Shown in pieces: positions 57,266 to 64,000 of a DNA stretch of 64,000 nucleotides. The translations under genes and the position numbers were made by a program. Location: positions 1-64,000 of the forward strand of contig NZ_BAABJQ010000010.1 in NCBI RefSeq assembly GCF_039543385.1. Direction: 5' to 3'. This stretch comes from Rugosimonospora acidiphila (GTDB taxonomy: Bacteria > Actinomycetota > Actinomycetes > Mycobacteriales > Micromonosporaceae). Position 1 is the stretch's first letter. Every line of letters starts with the position of its first letter. The notes under the pieces are model-generated. The model did no database searches, was not told the origin of the DNA, and saw only the letters and a list, made by a program, of their open reading frames with translations.

Positions 57266-59362
57266 GTGGCCGGGCCGATCAGTCCACCTCCGGTCCAGCA
57301 GTGGCAGTCGGGCAACCTGCCCGCGTACCTGTCAAACGGCCTCATCGGCCTGCGGGTCGGCCACATACCGCTGCTGTACGGCGTCGCCATGCTCAGCGGC
57401 TTCGAGGGGCTGGACCCGGCCACGCTGGTGGAATCCTTCTCTCCGGTGCCCTACCCGCTGGGCGGCGACATCCGGATCGGTCGGGTGTCCCTGTCCGACC
57501 CGGGCAAGGCGGTGCTGCGCGAGCAGCGCTACGACTTCTCCTGCGGCGAGCTGCACACCCGGGTCGACTTCGAGACCGACGAGGCCAAGGCGGAGATCGA
57601 GATTCTCACGCTGTGCAGCCGCACCCAGCCGACCATCATCCTGCAGGAGGTGGCGCTGCACGTCGACCGCGAGTGCGAGCTGACGATGTCGAGCAGCGTG
57701 GACGCCCGCGACACGCCGGGGAAGTGGGCGCACGACCAGCCGGGGAGCCTGGATACCCGCCGGGACTGGCCGGAGGGTCCGTTCCGCTGGCACAGCCTCG
57801 GCGACCTGAGCGCCTGCGGCATCGCCTTCTCCAGCGAACTGCTGGGCATGGACCGGTTCGAGCGCAACTTCGACTACCACCGGGGCGAACGGCTCAACAC
57901 CAGCTACACGTTCTACGCCAAGGCCGGGCAGCGGTACCGGCTGCGCTCGACCATCAGCCTGGTGCCGGATTCGCTGCACTCCCAGCCGCACATGCAGGCG
58001 GCGCGGCTGGTGGACGAGGCACGCTGGCGCGGCTTCGACAACCTGCGCCACGACAACCGCGTCGCGTGGGAGCGGCTGTGGCGGGGGCGCATCCGGTTGG
58101 AGGGCGCGCCGACCCGCTGGCAGGCGATCATCGACGCAGCCTTCTACTACCTGCAGTCCTCGGTGCACGCGTCCTCGCCGAGCGCGACGTCCGTGTTCGG
58201 CCTGGCGTACTGGCCCAACTACCACTACTACCGCGGCCACCTGATGTGGGATCTGGAGACGTTCGCGGTGCCGCCGCTGCTGCTCACCCAGCCGGCCGCG
58301 GCCCGGGGCATGCTGCGGTACCGGGGCTCCCGGCTGGACGCCGCACAGGAGAACGCGACGCTGACCGGGTACCACGGCGTCCAGTTCCCGTGGGAGAGCA
58401 GCCTGCGCCACGGCCACGAGGCCGCGCCGGTCGGCTCCCGGGGCCCGGCCACCGAGCACCACGTCAGCATGGACATCGCCATCGCGTTCGCGCGCTACGT
58501 GCACGCCACCGGCGACAAGACGTTCGCCCGCAACGAGGCGTGGCCGGTGCTGGCCGGGGTCGCGGACTGGATCGAGAGCCGGGTGGAGCGCACCGCCCGG
58601 GGGTACGAGATCCGGGGCGTGATCGGCATTGCCGAGACCGGCACGACGGTGGACAACAGCGCCTTCATTAACATGGCGGCGGTGCTGGCGCTGCGCGAGA
58701 CGACGGCCGTCGCCCGCAACCTTCAGCTGCCGTACCGCCGTTGCTGGGAGACGATCGCCGAGGGGTTGGTCATCCCGACCGACCCGGACCGGCGAATGAT
58801 CGTCAACCACGACGGTTACCACCCGGACGAGGAGCAGGCGGCCACGCCGGAGGCGCCGGCCGGGATGTTCCCCCTTGACTTCGTCACCGACCCGGAGACC
58901 GAGCGACGGACGATGGAGTACTACGTCGGGATGGCCGACCGGTACGCCGGGCAGCCCATGCTCTCCGCGATGCTCGGCGTGTTCGGCGCCCGGCTCGGCG
59001 ACCGGGAAGCCTCGCTGGACCTGTTCGAGAAGGGGTACGGGCAGTTCATCATCGACCCGTACACGATCACCACCGAGTACAGCCCGGCGGCGTTCCCCGA
59101 CCACCAGCGCGCCGGCCCGTTCACCGCGAACCTCGGTGGCTTCCTCACCAGCTGCCTGTACGGGCTGACCGGCATCCACCTGCAGTCGGGCGATCCGGCC
59201 AACTGGTTCCGCCGGAAGGTGGTGCTGCCGGCCGGTTGGGACGCGATCTGCTCCGACAGCGTCTGGGTACGGGGTCAGCCGGTGGGCCTGCACGCCGCCC
59301 ACGGCGACGAACGGGGCCGGTTCATCGGGAACTCCGCCGAGGCCAGCGACGCGGCCTGGTAG
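57266..59362 (+). CDS. GH65-family glycoside hydrolase/phosphorylase
   Basis: About 698 residues. An N-terminal beta-sandwich (about 1-260) precedes an (alpha/alpha)6 barrel. Segments are typical of GH65: YYRGHLMWDLETFAVPPLLL, AARGMLRYRGSRLDAAQENA, GYHGVQFPWES and GIAETGTTVDNSAFINMAA. In the last, the usual GPDE around the catalytic Glu is GIAE. GH65 enzymes split alpha-glucosides such as kojibiose, trehalose or maltose, by phosphate or water. The pattern resembles the glucosylgalactosyl/kojibiose hydrolase-like branch more than the classical phosphorylases. No signal peptide is seen. The GTG is preceded by GGGGGGA. No phosphoglucomutase gene is adjacent. Confidence 0.87.
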   Translation: MAGPISPPPVQQWQSGNLPAYLSNGLIGLRVGHIPLLYGVAMLSGFEGLDPATLVESFSPVPYPLGGDIRIGRVSLSDPGKAVLREQRYDFSCGELHTRVDFETDEAKAEIEILTLCSRTQPTIILQEVALHVDRECELTMSSSVDARDTPGKWAHDQPGSLDTRRDWPEGPFRWHSLGDLSACGIAFSSELLGMDRFERNFDYHRGERLNTSYTFYAKAGQRYRLRSTISLVPDSLHSQPHMQAARLVDEARWRGFDNLRHDNRVAWERLWRGRIRLEGAPTRWQAIIDAAFYYLQSSVHASSPSATSVFGLAYWPNYHYYRGHLMWDLETFAVPPLLLTQPAAARGMLRYRGSRLDAAQENATLTGYHGVQFPWESSLRHGHEAAPVGSRGPATEHHVSMDIAIAFARYVHATGDKTFARNEAWPVLAGVADWIESRVERTARGYEIRGVIGIAETGTTVDNSAFINMAAVLALRETTAVARNLQLPYRRCWETIAEGLVIPTDPDRRMIVNHDGYHPDEEQAATPEAPAGMFPLDFVTDPETERRTMEYYVGMADRYAGQPMLSAMLGVFGARLGDREASLDLFEKGYGQFIIDPYTITTEYSPAAFPDHQRAGPFTANLGGFLTSCLYGLTGIHLQSGDPANWFRRKVVLPAGWDAICSDSVWVRGQPVGLHAAHGDERGRFIGNSAEASDAAW

Positions 59363-59533
59363 GGCCCGCCCGTCGCGCCGGCCCCGCCGGCCGCCGCACC
59401 GATAGTGCAGCGCACCGGTGGTGAGCCGCACCAGTGGTCCGCCACACCGCCGTCCCCGCCCGCCGCGGGCCCCCGGACATGGCATGATCACACAGCGGTG
59501 GCCAGGTGGTGGGCCTGAGAGGCGGGCGAAGTC

Positions 59534-60484
59534 ATGACCGTTCGGATCGCGGTGCTGGACGACTACCAGAACGTGGCGCGCGAGTTCGGCGACTGGCGGC
59601 GGCTCGGCGACCAGACCGAGGTGACCGTCTTCACCGAGCACATCGCCGACCCCGACGTGCTGGTCGAGCGGCTGTCCGACTTCGAGATCGTGATGGCGAT
59701 GCGGGAACGCACCGCGTTTCCCGCCACCGTGCTCGACCGGCTGCCCCGGCTGCGCCTGCTGGTCACCACCGGGCGAACCAACGCCGCCATCGACGTGGAG
59801 GCGGCCCACCGCCAGGGCGTCACGGTCTGCGGCACCGACAGCGTGGCATCGGGTACCGCCGAGCTGACCTGGGGGCTGATTCTGGCGCTGTTCCGCCAGA
59901 TTCCTCAGGAGTCGCAGCGGGTGCACTCCGGCGGCTGGCAGGCCACCGTGGGGCGAGACCTGGCCGGCGCCACGCTCGGCGTGATCGGGCTGGGCCGGCT
60001 CGGCGGCCAGGTGGCCACCATCGGCCGGGCGTTCGGCATGGAGGTGCTGGCCTGGAGCCAGAATCTGCGGCCGGAGCGGGCCGAGGAGGTGGGCGCCCGC
60101 GCGGTGACCAGGGAAGAACTGCTGGCCGGCTCGGACGTGGTGACGGTGCACCTCAAGCTGAGCGACCGCACCCGCGGGCTGATCGGCGAGGCCGAACTGC
60201 GCGCGATGCGCCGGGACGCGTACGTGGTCAACACGTCACGCGGGCCGATCATTGACGAGGCGGCCCTGCTCACCGCGCTGCGCGAGGGCTGGATCGCGGG
60301 CGCCGGGCTGGACGTTTTCGACATCGAGCCGCTGCCCACCGGCCACCCGCTGCGCACCGCGCCGAACACGGTGCTCACGCCGCACCTCGGCTACGTCACC
60401 CGGAAGACCTACCAGACGTTCTTCGCTCACGCGGTCGAGGACATCGAGGCGTTCCTGGCCGGCGAGCCGGTGCGGATCATCTGA
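59534..60484 (+). CDS. D-2-hydroxyacid dehydrogenase (NAD-binding)
   Basis: 316 residues of the phosphoglycerate dehydrogenase-like family. The NAD motif is GVIGLGRLGGQVA, with catalytic Arg in NTSRGPIIDE, Glu in FDIEPLPTGHP and His in TPHLGYVTRK. It reduces or oxidises a 2-keto/2-hydroxy acid, as in glyoxylate/hydroxypyruvate reductases. It follows the GH65 gene by 171 nt with its own ATG and GAGAGG ribosome site. The substrate is unknown. Confidence 0.9.
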   Translation: MTVRIAVLDDYQNVAREFGDWRRLGDQTEVTVFTEHIADPDVLVERLSDFEIVMAMRERTAFPATVLDRLPRLRLLVTTGRTNAAIDVEAAHRQGVTVCGTDSVASGTAELTWGLILALFRQIPQESQRVHSGGWQATVGRDLAGATLGVIGLGRLGGQVATIGRAFGMEVLAWSQNLRPERAEEVGARAVTREELLAGSDVVTVHLKLSDRTRGLIGEAELRAMRRDAYVVNTSRGPIIDEAALLTALREGWIAGAGLDVFDIEPLPTGHPLRTAPNTVLTPHLGYVTRKTYQTFFAHAVEDIEAFLAGEPVRII

Positions 60485-60512
60485 GCCCGCACCGGCCCGG
60501 TCGGCCCCGGGA

Positions 60513-61889
60513 TCAGGCGTACGGCGCCTTGGCGATCCCGGCGACGTACATCAGGGCGGGCAGGTTCTTGTTGTAGTCCGTCGCGGTGCACGAGTAGGCC
60601 GGCGTGAAGCTGCCGCAGCTGTCCACCTCGATGGTGAAGCTGGCGATGCCCAGCTCGCCGTACGCCCAGTCGTCGCTGGTACCCGACGCGTTGTAGAGGA
60701 TCTGTCCAGGCTGTCCGTACGGATAATGGTTGTAGCTGCTCATCTTCGCCGCGATGGCCCGCAGCTTGGCGTCGTTACCGGTGTGCGTGGTGCTCCAACC
60801 CCACGGGAACAGGTTCATCCCGGCGTCCGAGTGCATCGTGATCATCGCGCCGCGGGTGGTCACCGGCGCCGGGGTGCTGTCCCCGGTGCCTCGCTGGTCG
60901 GGGAACAGCTCGCGGAACAGCGCCTCGATGGCCGTGGTCTCCGGTTCGCTGTTGGCGCTGGCGCCCGGGTACTGCTGGCCGCACGCGCTGGTGTCGATGC
61001 CGGTGGTGTGCCAGTGGGTCGAGGTGTTGCGGTTGAGGTCGACGCCGAGCTGGTTGCTGGCCGTCGGCGGGTTCGAGCAGCCGCTGCCGTGCTCGTTCTT
61101 GCGCTGCAGGTACGGGTGGTTGCCGCCCAGCTGGACCTCGGCGACCCCGTCCGGGTTCACCACCGGGATCACCCACACCTCGGTGCTGTTGAGCAGGGCG
61201 GCCACCGAGGAGTCGGTGGCGTAGTCGTTGGCGAGGTGGTCGATGAAGCGCCACGAGATGTCGCCGGTGACGATCTCGCGGGCGTGGATCTGGGTCATCA
61301 GCAGGAATCGCGGCTTGGCCGAGTTCGGGCTCAGCGCGCAGTCGCCGGCCTGCTTGTGGGTCAGGCAGATGGCCCTGAGGTCGTGGCCGGCGGAGGCGTT
61401 GCGGGTCTTGAGGTACGAGTCGCCGTAGTCGACCACGGTGGCCAGGTCGGGGTGGTTGGCCGCGATCAGGTCAAGGTGCGCGTACTGCGCGTTGAGGGTG
61501 TGGTACCCGCCGTCGTAGGTCTCGTCGACGACGGCCGCCGGGCTCATGGTGCCGGGCGCGAGCTGGCTGCGTGGGGTCGTCCAGTTGGCCGGTGCCAGCG
61601 GCTGGGCGGATTCCGGTGCGAAGCCGTCCGCCCGGAGCTGGGCCGCGGTGCCCGCGTCGCCGAGCACGAACAGGTCCGCCCCGTCGCGCCGTTCGAGCAC
61701 GTCGAATCCGCTCGCGATCAGGCGCTGGGCGGCGGCGTCGGACGGTGCCGCGACCCGGTAGATGGACAGTCGCTCGGTCTGGCTCGCCTGGGTTGCGGGG
61801 TCCGCCGCGGCGGACTGGGTGGCGTACGTGAGCGCGGCGGCGACCGCGAACAGCACACAGCCCACCTTGCGGGTCCGGGGTAGACGCAT
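60513..61889 (-). CDS. Secreted M14 zinc carboxypeptidase
   Basis: 458 residues. The ATG at 61889 has GGGAGG upstream and starts a signal peptide (MRLPRTRKVGCVLFAVAAAL...SAAA). A propeptide-like N-terminal part (about 30-130) precedes an M14 catalytic domain. Zinc ligands are in QIHAREIVTG (HxxE) and the later TMHSDAG; substrate Arg is in VDLNRN; the general-base Glu is in FTIEVDSCG. It probably removes C-terminal residues from peptides outside the cell. The oligopeptide importer downstream would fit peptide scavenging (inference). Confidence 0.9.
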   Translation of the reverse strand: MRLPRTRKVGCVLFAVAAALTYATQSAAADPATQASQTERLSIYRVAAPSDAAAQRLIASGFDVLERRDGADLFVLGDAGTAAQLRADGFAPESAQPLAPANWTTPRSQLAPGTMSPAAVVDETYDGGYHTLNAQYAHLDLIAANHPDLATVVDYGDSYLKTRNASAGHDLRAICLTHKQAGDCALSPNSAKPRFLLMTQIHAREIVTGDISWRFIDHLANDYATDSSVAALLNSTEVWVIPVVNPDGVAEVQLGGNHPYLQRKNEHGSGCSNPPTASNQLGVDLNRNTSTHWHTTGIDTSACGQQYPGASANSEPETTAIEALFRELFPDQRGTGDSTPAPVTTRGAMITMHSDAGMNLFPWGWSTTHTGNDAKLRAIAAKMSSYNHYPYGQPGQILYNASGTSDDWAYGELGIASFTIEVDSCGSFTPAYSCTATDYNKNLPALMYVAGIAKAPYA

Positions 61890-62064
61890 CGGTGACCTCC
61901 CGTCGAGTAGCCGGCCGGGCGGCCTGTCGGCCGCCGGGGGCACGGGGGCATCGGGGTGTCCGGATGCCCCACGGATCGGCGTACTGTACGGGACTTCCGC
62001 CCTAGGCATCTAGAGTCATCAATACATTGTGCGCGGGGGCGCGTGTTCGGGCGGGAACGCCAAG

Positions 62065-62097
62065 GGGCCCCGGCGAGCTAAAGGCTCACCGGGGCCC
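62065..62097. terminator. Terminator of the oligopeptide ABC operon
   Basis: A 14-bp stem with one mismatch, GGGCCCCGGCGAGC and GCTCACCGGGGCCC, closes the loop TAAAG. It lies 150 nt beyond the stop of the minus-strand ATPase gene, after the 58-nt tandem repeat. Confidence 0.78.
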
Positions 62098-62125
62098 AGC
62101 GTCGCGCGAGTGCGGGAAATGCCGA

Positions 62126-62255
62126 CTGCGCTCAGACGATCAAGACCTGGTCTGTGCTCGCCTCCGCCACAGATCGGCTCTGGCTGCGCTCAGACGATCA
62201 AGACCTGGTCTGTGCTCGCCTCCGCCACAGATCGGCTCTGGCTGCGCTCAGACGA
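62126..62255. repeat. 58-nt tandem duplication across the OppF-like stop codon
   Basis: Two identical 58-nt units (62126-62183, 62184-62241) are followed by a 14-nt start of a third (62242-62255). The third contains the stop codon of the ATPase (62248-62250). Each unit carries a short inverted repeat, AGACCTGGTCT. Together with the terminator these fill the 358-nt gap 61890-62247, where no other gene is visible. Confidence 0.92.
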
Positions 62256-63282
62256 GTTCGGCGCGGCGGGCGCCGTCGGCCAGGGCCTCCCCGGCGAAGT
62301 GGCAGGCCGCCACCCGCGCCTGGTCGCCCTCGGTCGCCAGCAGCTTCGGCTGCTCCCGAGCGCACAGGTCCTGCGACAGCCGGCAGCGGGTGTGGAACCG
62401 GCAGCCGGTGGGCGGGTCGGTCGGGCTCGGCGGGTCGCCGGCCAGCGGGATGCGGTTGGCGATCCGTCCCCGGCTGGTGCGGTCGACCACCGGCGAGGCG
62501 GACAGCAGCGCCTGCGTGTACGGGTGCGCTGGCCGGTCGTAGACGGTGTCGGTCTCGCCGACCTCGGCGAGGCGACCCAGGTACATCACCGCCGTGCGGT
62601 CCGCGACGTGCCGCACCACCGACAGGTCGTGGGCGATGAACACCATGGCGATGTTCATCCGCTTCTGCAGGTCCCGCAGCAGGTTGACCACCTGGGCCTG
62701 CACCGAGACGTCCAGCGCGGACACCGGCTCGTCGCAGACCAGCACCTCGGGTTCGAGGGCGAGCGCGCGGGCGATGCCGATGCGCTGGCGCTGACCGCCG
62801 GAGAACTGGTGCGGGTACCGGTTCATCAGCTCGGGCGCGAGCCCGACCAGCTGGAGCAGCTCGGCGACCCGGTCCTTGCGGGCCGCGGAGCTGCCCAGCA
62901 TCCGGTGCACCACCAGCGGCTCGCCGATCAGCTCGAGCACGTTCATCCGGGGGTCCAGCGACGTGTACGGGTCCTGGAAGACCATTTGCACCCGCCGGCG
63001 CAGGGTCCGCAGGTCGCGGCCCCGCGAGTGGGCGATGTCCCGGCCGTGCACCATGATCGCTCCCGAGTCCGGGCGCTCCAGGCCGACCAGCATGCGGGCC
63101 AGCGTGGTCTTGCCGCAGCCGGACTCGCCGACGATGCCGAGCGACTCGCCCGCGGCCAGGCTCAGGCTGATGTCGTCTACCGCGCTGACGCGGGTCCGGC
63201 CGCCACCGGACCCGCGGCCACCGCGGAAGGTCTTGCGCAGGTTCTGGGCGTCGAGTACCAGATCACCCTGTGACGGCGGCAT
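62248..63282 (-). CDS. Oligopeptide ABC transporter ATPase (OppF/DppF-like)
   Basis: 344 residues. Walker A is GESGCGKTT (about 52-60), the signature FSGGQRQR, Walker B VLVCDEPVSALD, and the H-loop FIAHDLSVV. The C-terminal oligopeptide/dipeptide domain has a cysteine cluster (GCRFHTRCRLSQDLC...C) found in this subfamily, where it can hold an iron-sulfur cluster. Its ATG overlaps the preceding ATPase gene by 20 nt. Confidence 0.92.
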   Translation of the reverse strand: MPPSQGDLVLDAQNLRKTFRGGRGSGGGRTRVSAVDDISLSLAAGESLGIVGESGCGKTTLARMLVGLERPDSGAIMVHGRDIAHSRGRDLRTLRRRVQMVFQDPYTSLDPRMNVLELIGEPLVVHRMLGSSAARKDRVAELLQLVGLAPELMNRYPHQFSGGQRQRIGIARALALEPEVLVCDEPVSALDVSVQAQVVNLLRDLQKRMNIAMVFIAHDLSVVRHVADRTAVMYLGRLAEVGETDTVYDRPAHPYTQALLSASPVVDRTSRGRIANRIPLAGDPPSPTDPPTGCRFHTRCRLSQDLCAREQPKLLATEGDQARVAACHFAGEALADGARRAELV

Positions 63283-64000
63283 CGAGCACCTCCTCGGTTC
63301 GGTGGCAGGCCGCGGCGCGACCGCCGGCCAGTGTGGTCAGGATGGGGCGTTCGGTCCGGCACTGCGGTACCGCCCAGTCGCACCGGGGATGGAAGGGGCA
63401 GCCGGAGGGCTGGTTGGCCGGGCTGGGCGGGCTGCCCGGGATCGCGTAGAGGTCCTGGCCGCGCATTCCGGCCTGGGGCACCGAGCGCAGCAGCGCCCGG
63501 GTGTACGGGTGGGCCGGCCGGCCCAGCAGCTCGTCGGCGGTACCCGACTCGACGATCCGGCCGGCGTACATGACCATGATCCGGTCGGCCACCTCGGAGA
63601 CCACCCCGAGGTCGTGGGTGATCAGCAACACGGCCATGTTGAGTTCGCGGCGCAGCTTGTCGAGCAGTTCGAGGATCTGCGCCTGGACGGTGACGTCCAG
63701 GGCCGTGGTGGGTTCGTCCGCGATGATCAGCTCGGGGCGCAGCGCGATGGCCATCGCGATCAGGATGCGCTGGCGCATGCCGCCCGAGAACTGGTGCGGG
63801 TAGTCGTTGACCCGCTTGTCCGGTCCGGGGATGCCCACCTGGCCGAGCAGGTCGATCGCCTCGGCGCGGGCCTGCCGCCGGGACGCGCCGCTGTGCGTCC
63901 GGAACAGCTCGCCGAGCTGGTCGCCGATGGACAGCACGGGGTTGAGCGCGGACAGCGCGTCCTGGAAGACCAGGCTCATCCGTGCGCCGCGCAGCTTGCG
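63263..64000 (-). CDS. Oligopeptide ABC transporter ATPase (OppD/DppD-like), truncated by window edge
   Basis: The C-terminal about 245 residues of an ATPase; the 5' end with Walker A lies beyond position 64000. Visible are the Q-loop MSLVFQDALSALNP, signature FSGGMRQR, Walker B LIIADEPTTALD, LLITHDLGVV, and the C-terminal Cys-rich GCPFHPRCDWAVPQC. It is the partner of the OppF-like ATPase. Permeases and binding protein are expected upstream outside the window. Confidence 0.9.
   Translation of the reverse strand, partial: RKLRGARMSLVFQDALSALNPVLSIGDQLGELFRTHSGASRRQARAEAIDLLGQVGIPGPDKRVNDYPHQFSGGMRQRILIAMAIALRPELIIADEPTTALDVTVQAQILELLDKLRRELNMAVLLITHDLGVVSEVADRIMVMYAGRIVESGTADELLGRPAHPYTRALLRSVPQAGMRGQDLYAIPGSPPSPANQPSGCPFHPRCDWAVPQCRTERPILTTLAGGRAAACHRTEEVLDAAVTG

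Noticed and set aside
1..64000. tRNA, rRNA, integrase, transposase or attachment sites
   Set aside because: No cloverleaf-like sequence, rRNA segment, recombinase or transposase protein was found on either strand.

Overview
The window is very GC-rich DNA with many GTG starts, and a strong G/C third-position bias. The families present (F420-type LLM oxidoreductase, DrrA-like exporters, membrane-anchored STAND ATPases, many leaderless promoters) point to a high-GC actinomycete, most likely of the Micromonosporaceae. The family-level placement is inference. I see no tRNA, rRNA, prophage, insertion sequence or CRISPR array.

Layout. 1-7.5 kb: an ADP-ribosylglycohydrolase, a secreted GH28 pectinase with FN3 domains, a DrrAB-type ABC-2 exporter and an SDR. 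7.7-15 kb: an L,D-transpeptidase lipoprotein, an LLM oxidoreductase, an ArsR repressor divergent from a drug exporter with two clear operators, two more MFS exporters and a methyltransferase. 15-24 kb: a minus-strand unit (polar amino acid ABC transporter, asparaginase, CutC-like protein) divergent from a ROK regulator, an SDR and an ECF sigma factor. Between the two permease genes lies a 90-codon reading frame made only of repeats and joined to both neighbours by ATGA overlaps. 24-27.5 kb: small membrane proteins and a methionyl-tRNA synthetase with a possible Met-codon leader peptide. 27.7-35 kb: a phosphonate uptake and degradation cluster (PhnSTUV transporter, phosphonatase-like hydrolase, FAD oxidase, GntR regulator, PhnZ-like HD oxygenase). 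35-37.4 kb: a DHA2 exporter and its HTH regulator. 37.4-46.9 kb: proteins of unknown role, including two paired membrane-anchored STAND/TPR ATPases and a DUF2231-Rieske fusion. 47-51.8 kb: both subunits of the second type IIA topoisomerase. 51.9-64 kb: a secreted pectate lyase, an orphan histidine kinase, an M48 protease, a GH65 enzyme, a 2-hydroxyacid dehydrogenase, a secreted M14 carboxypeptidase and the ATPases of an oligopeptide ABC transporter that runs off the end.

Main results. First, the GH28 pectinase (1277) and the pectate lyase (53279), 52 kb apart, carry the same promoter architecture: an identical 20-nt box, 6 nt, a TTGAC(C/T) -35 box, 17 nt, a GANNNT -10 box, then an identical 14-nt LacI-type operator near the start point. 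This indicates a pectin regulon. Second, the repeat-built frame at 17747-18019 looks like an expanded start/stop junction. Third, short tandem duplications lie across or next to stop codons in many genes of the window. Fourth, several promoters place the -10 box exactly 6 nt before the start codon, predicting leaderless mRNAs.
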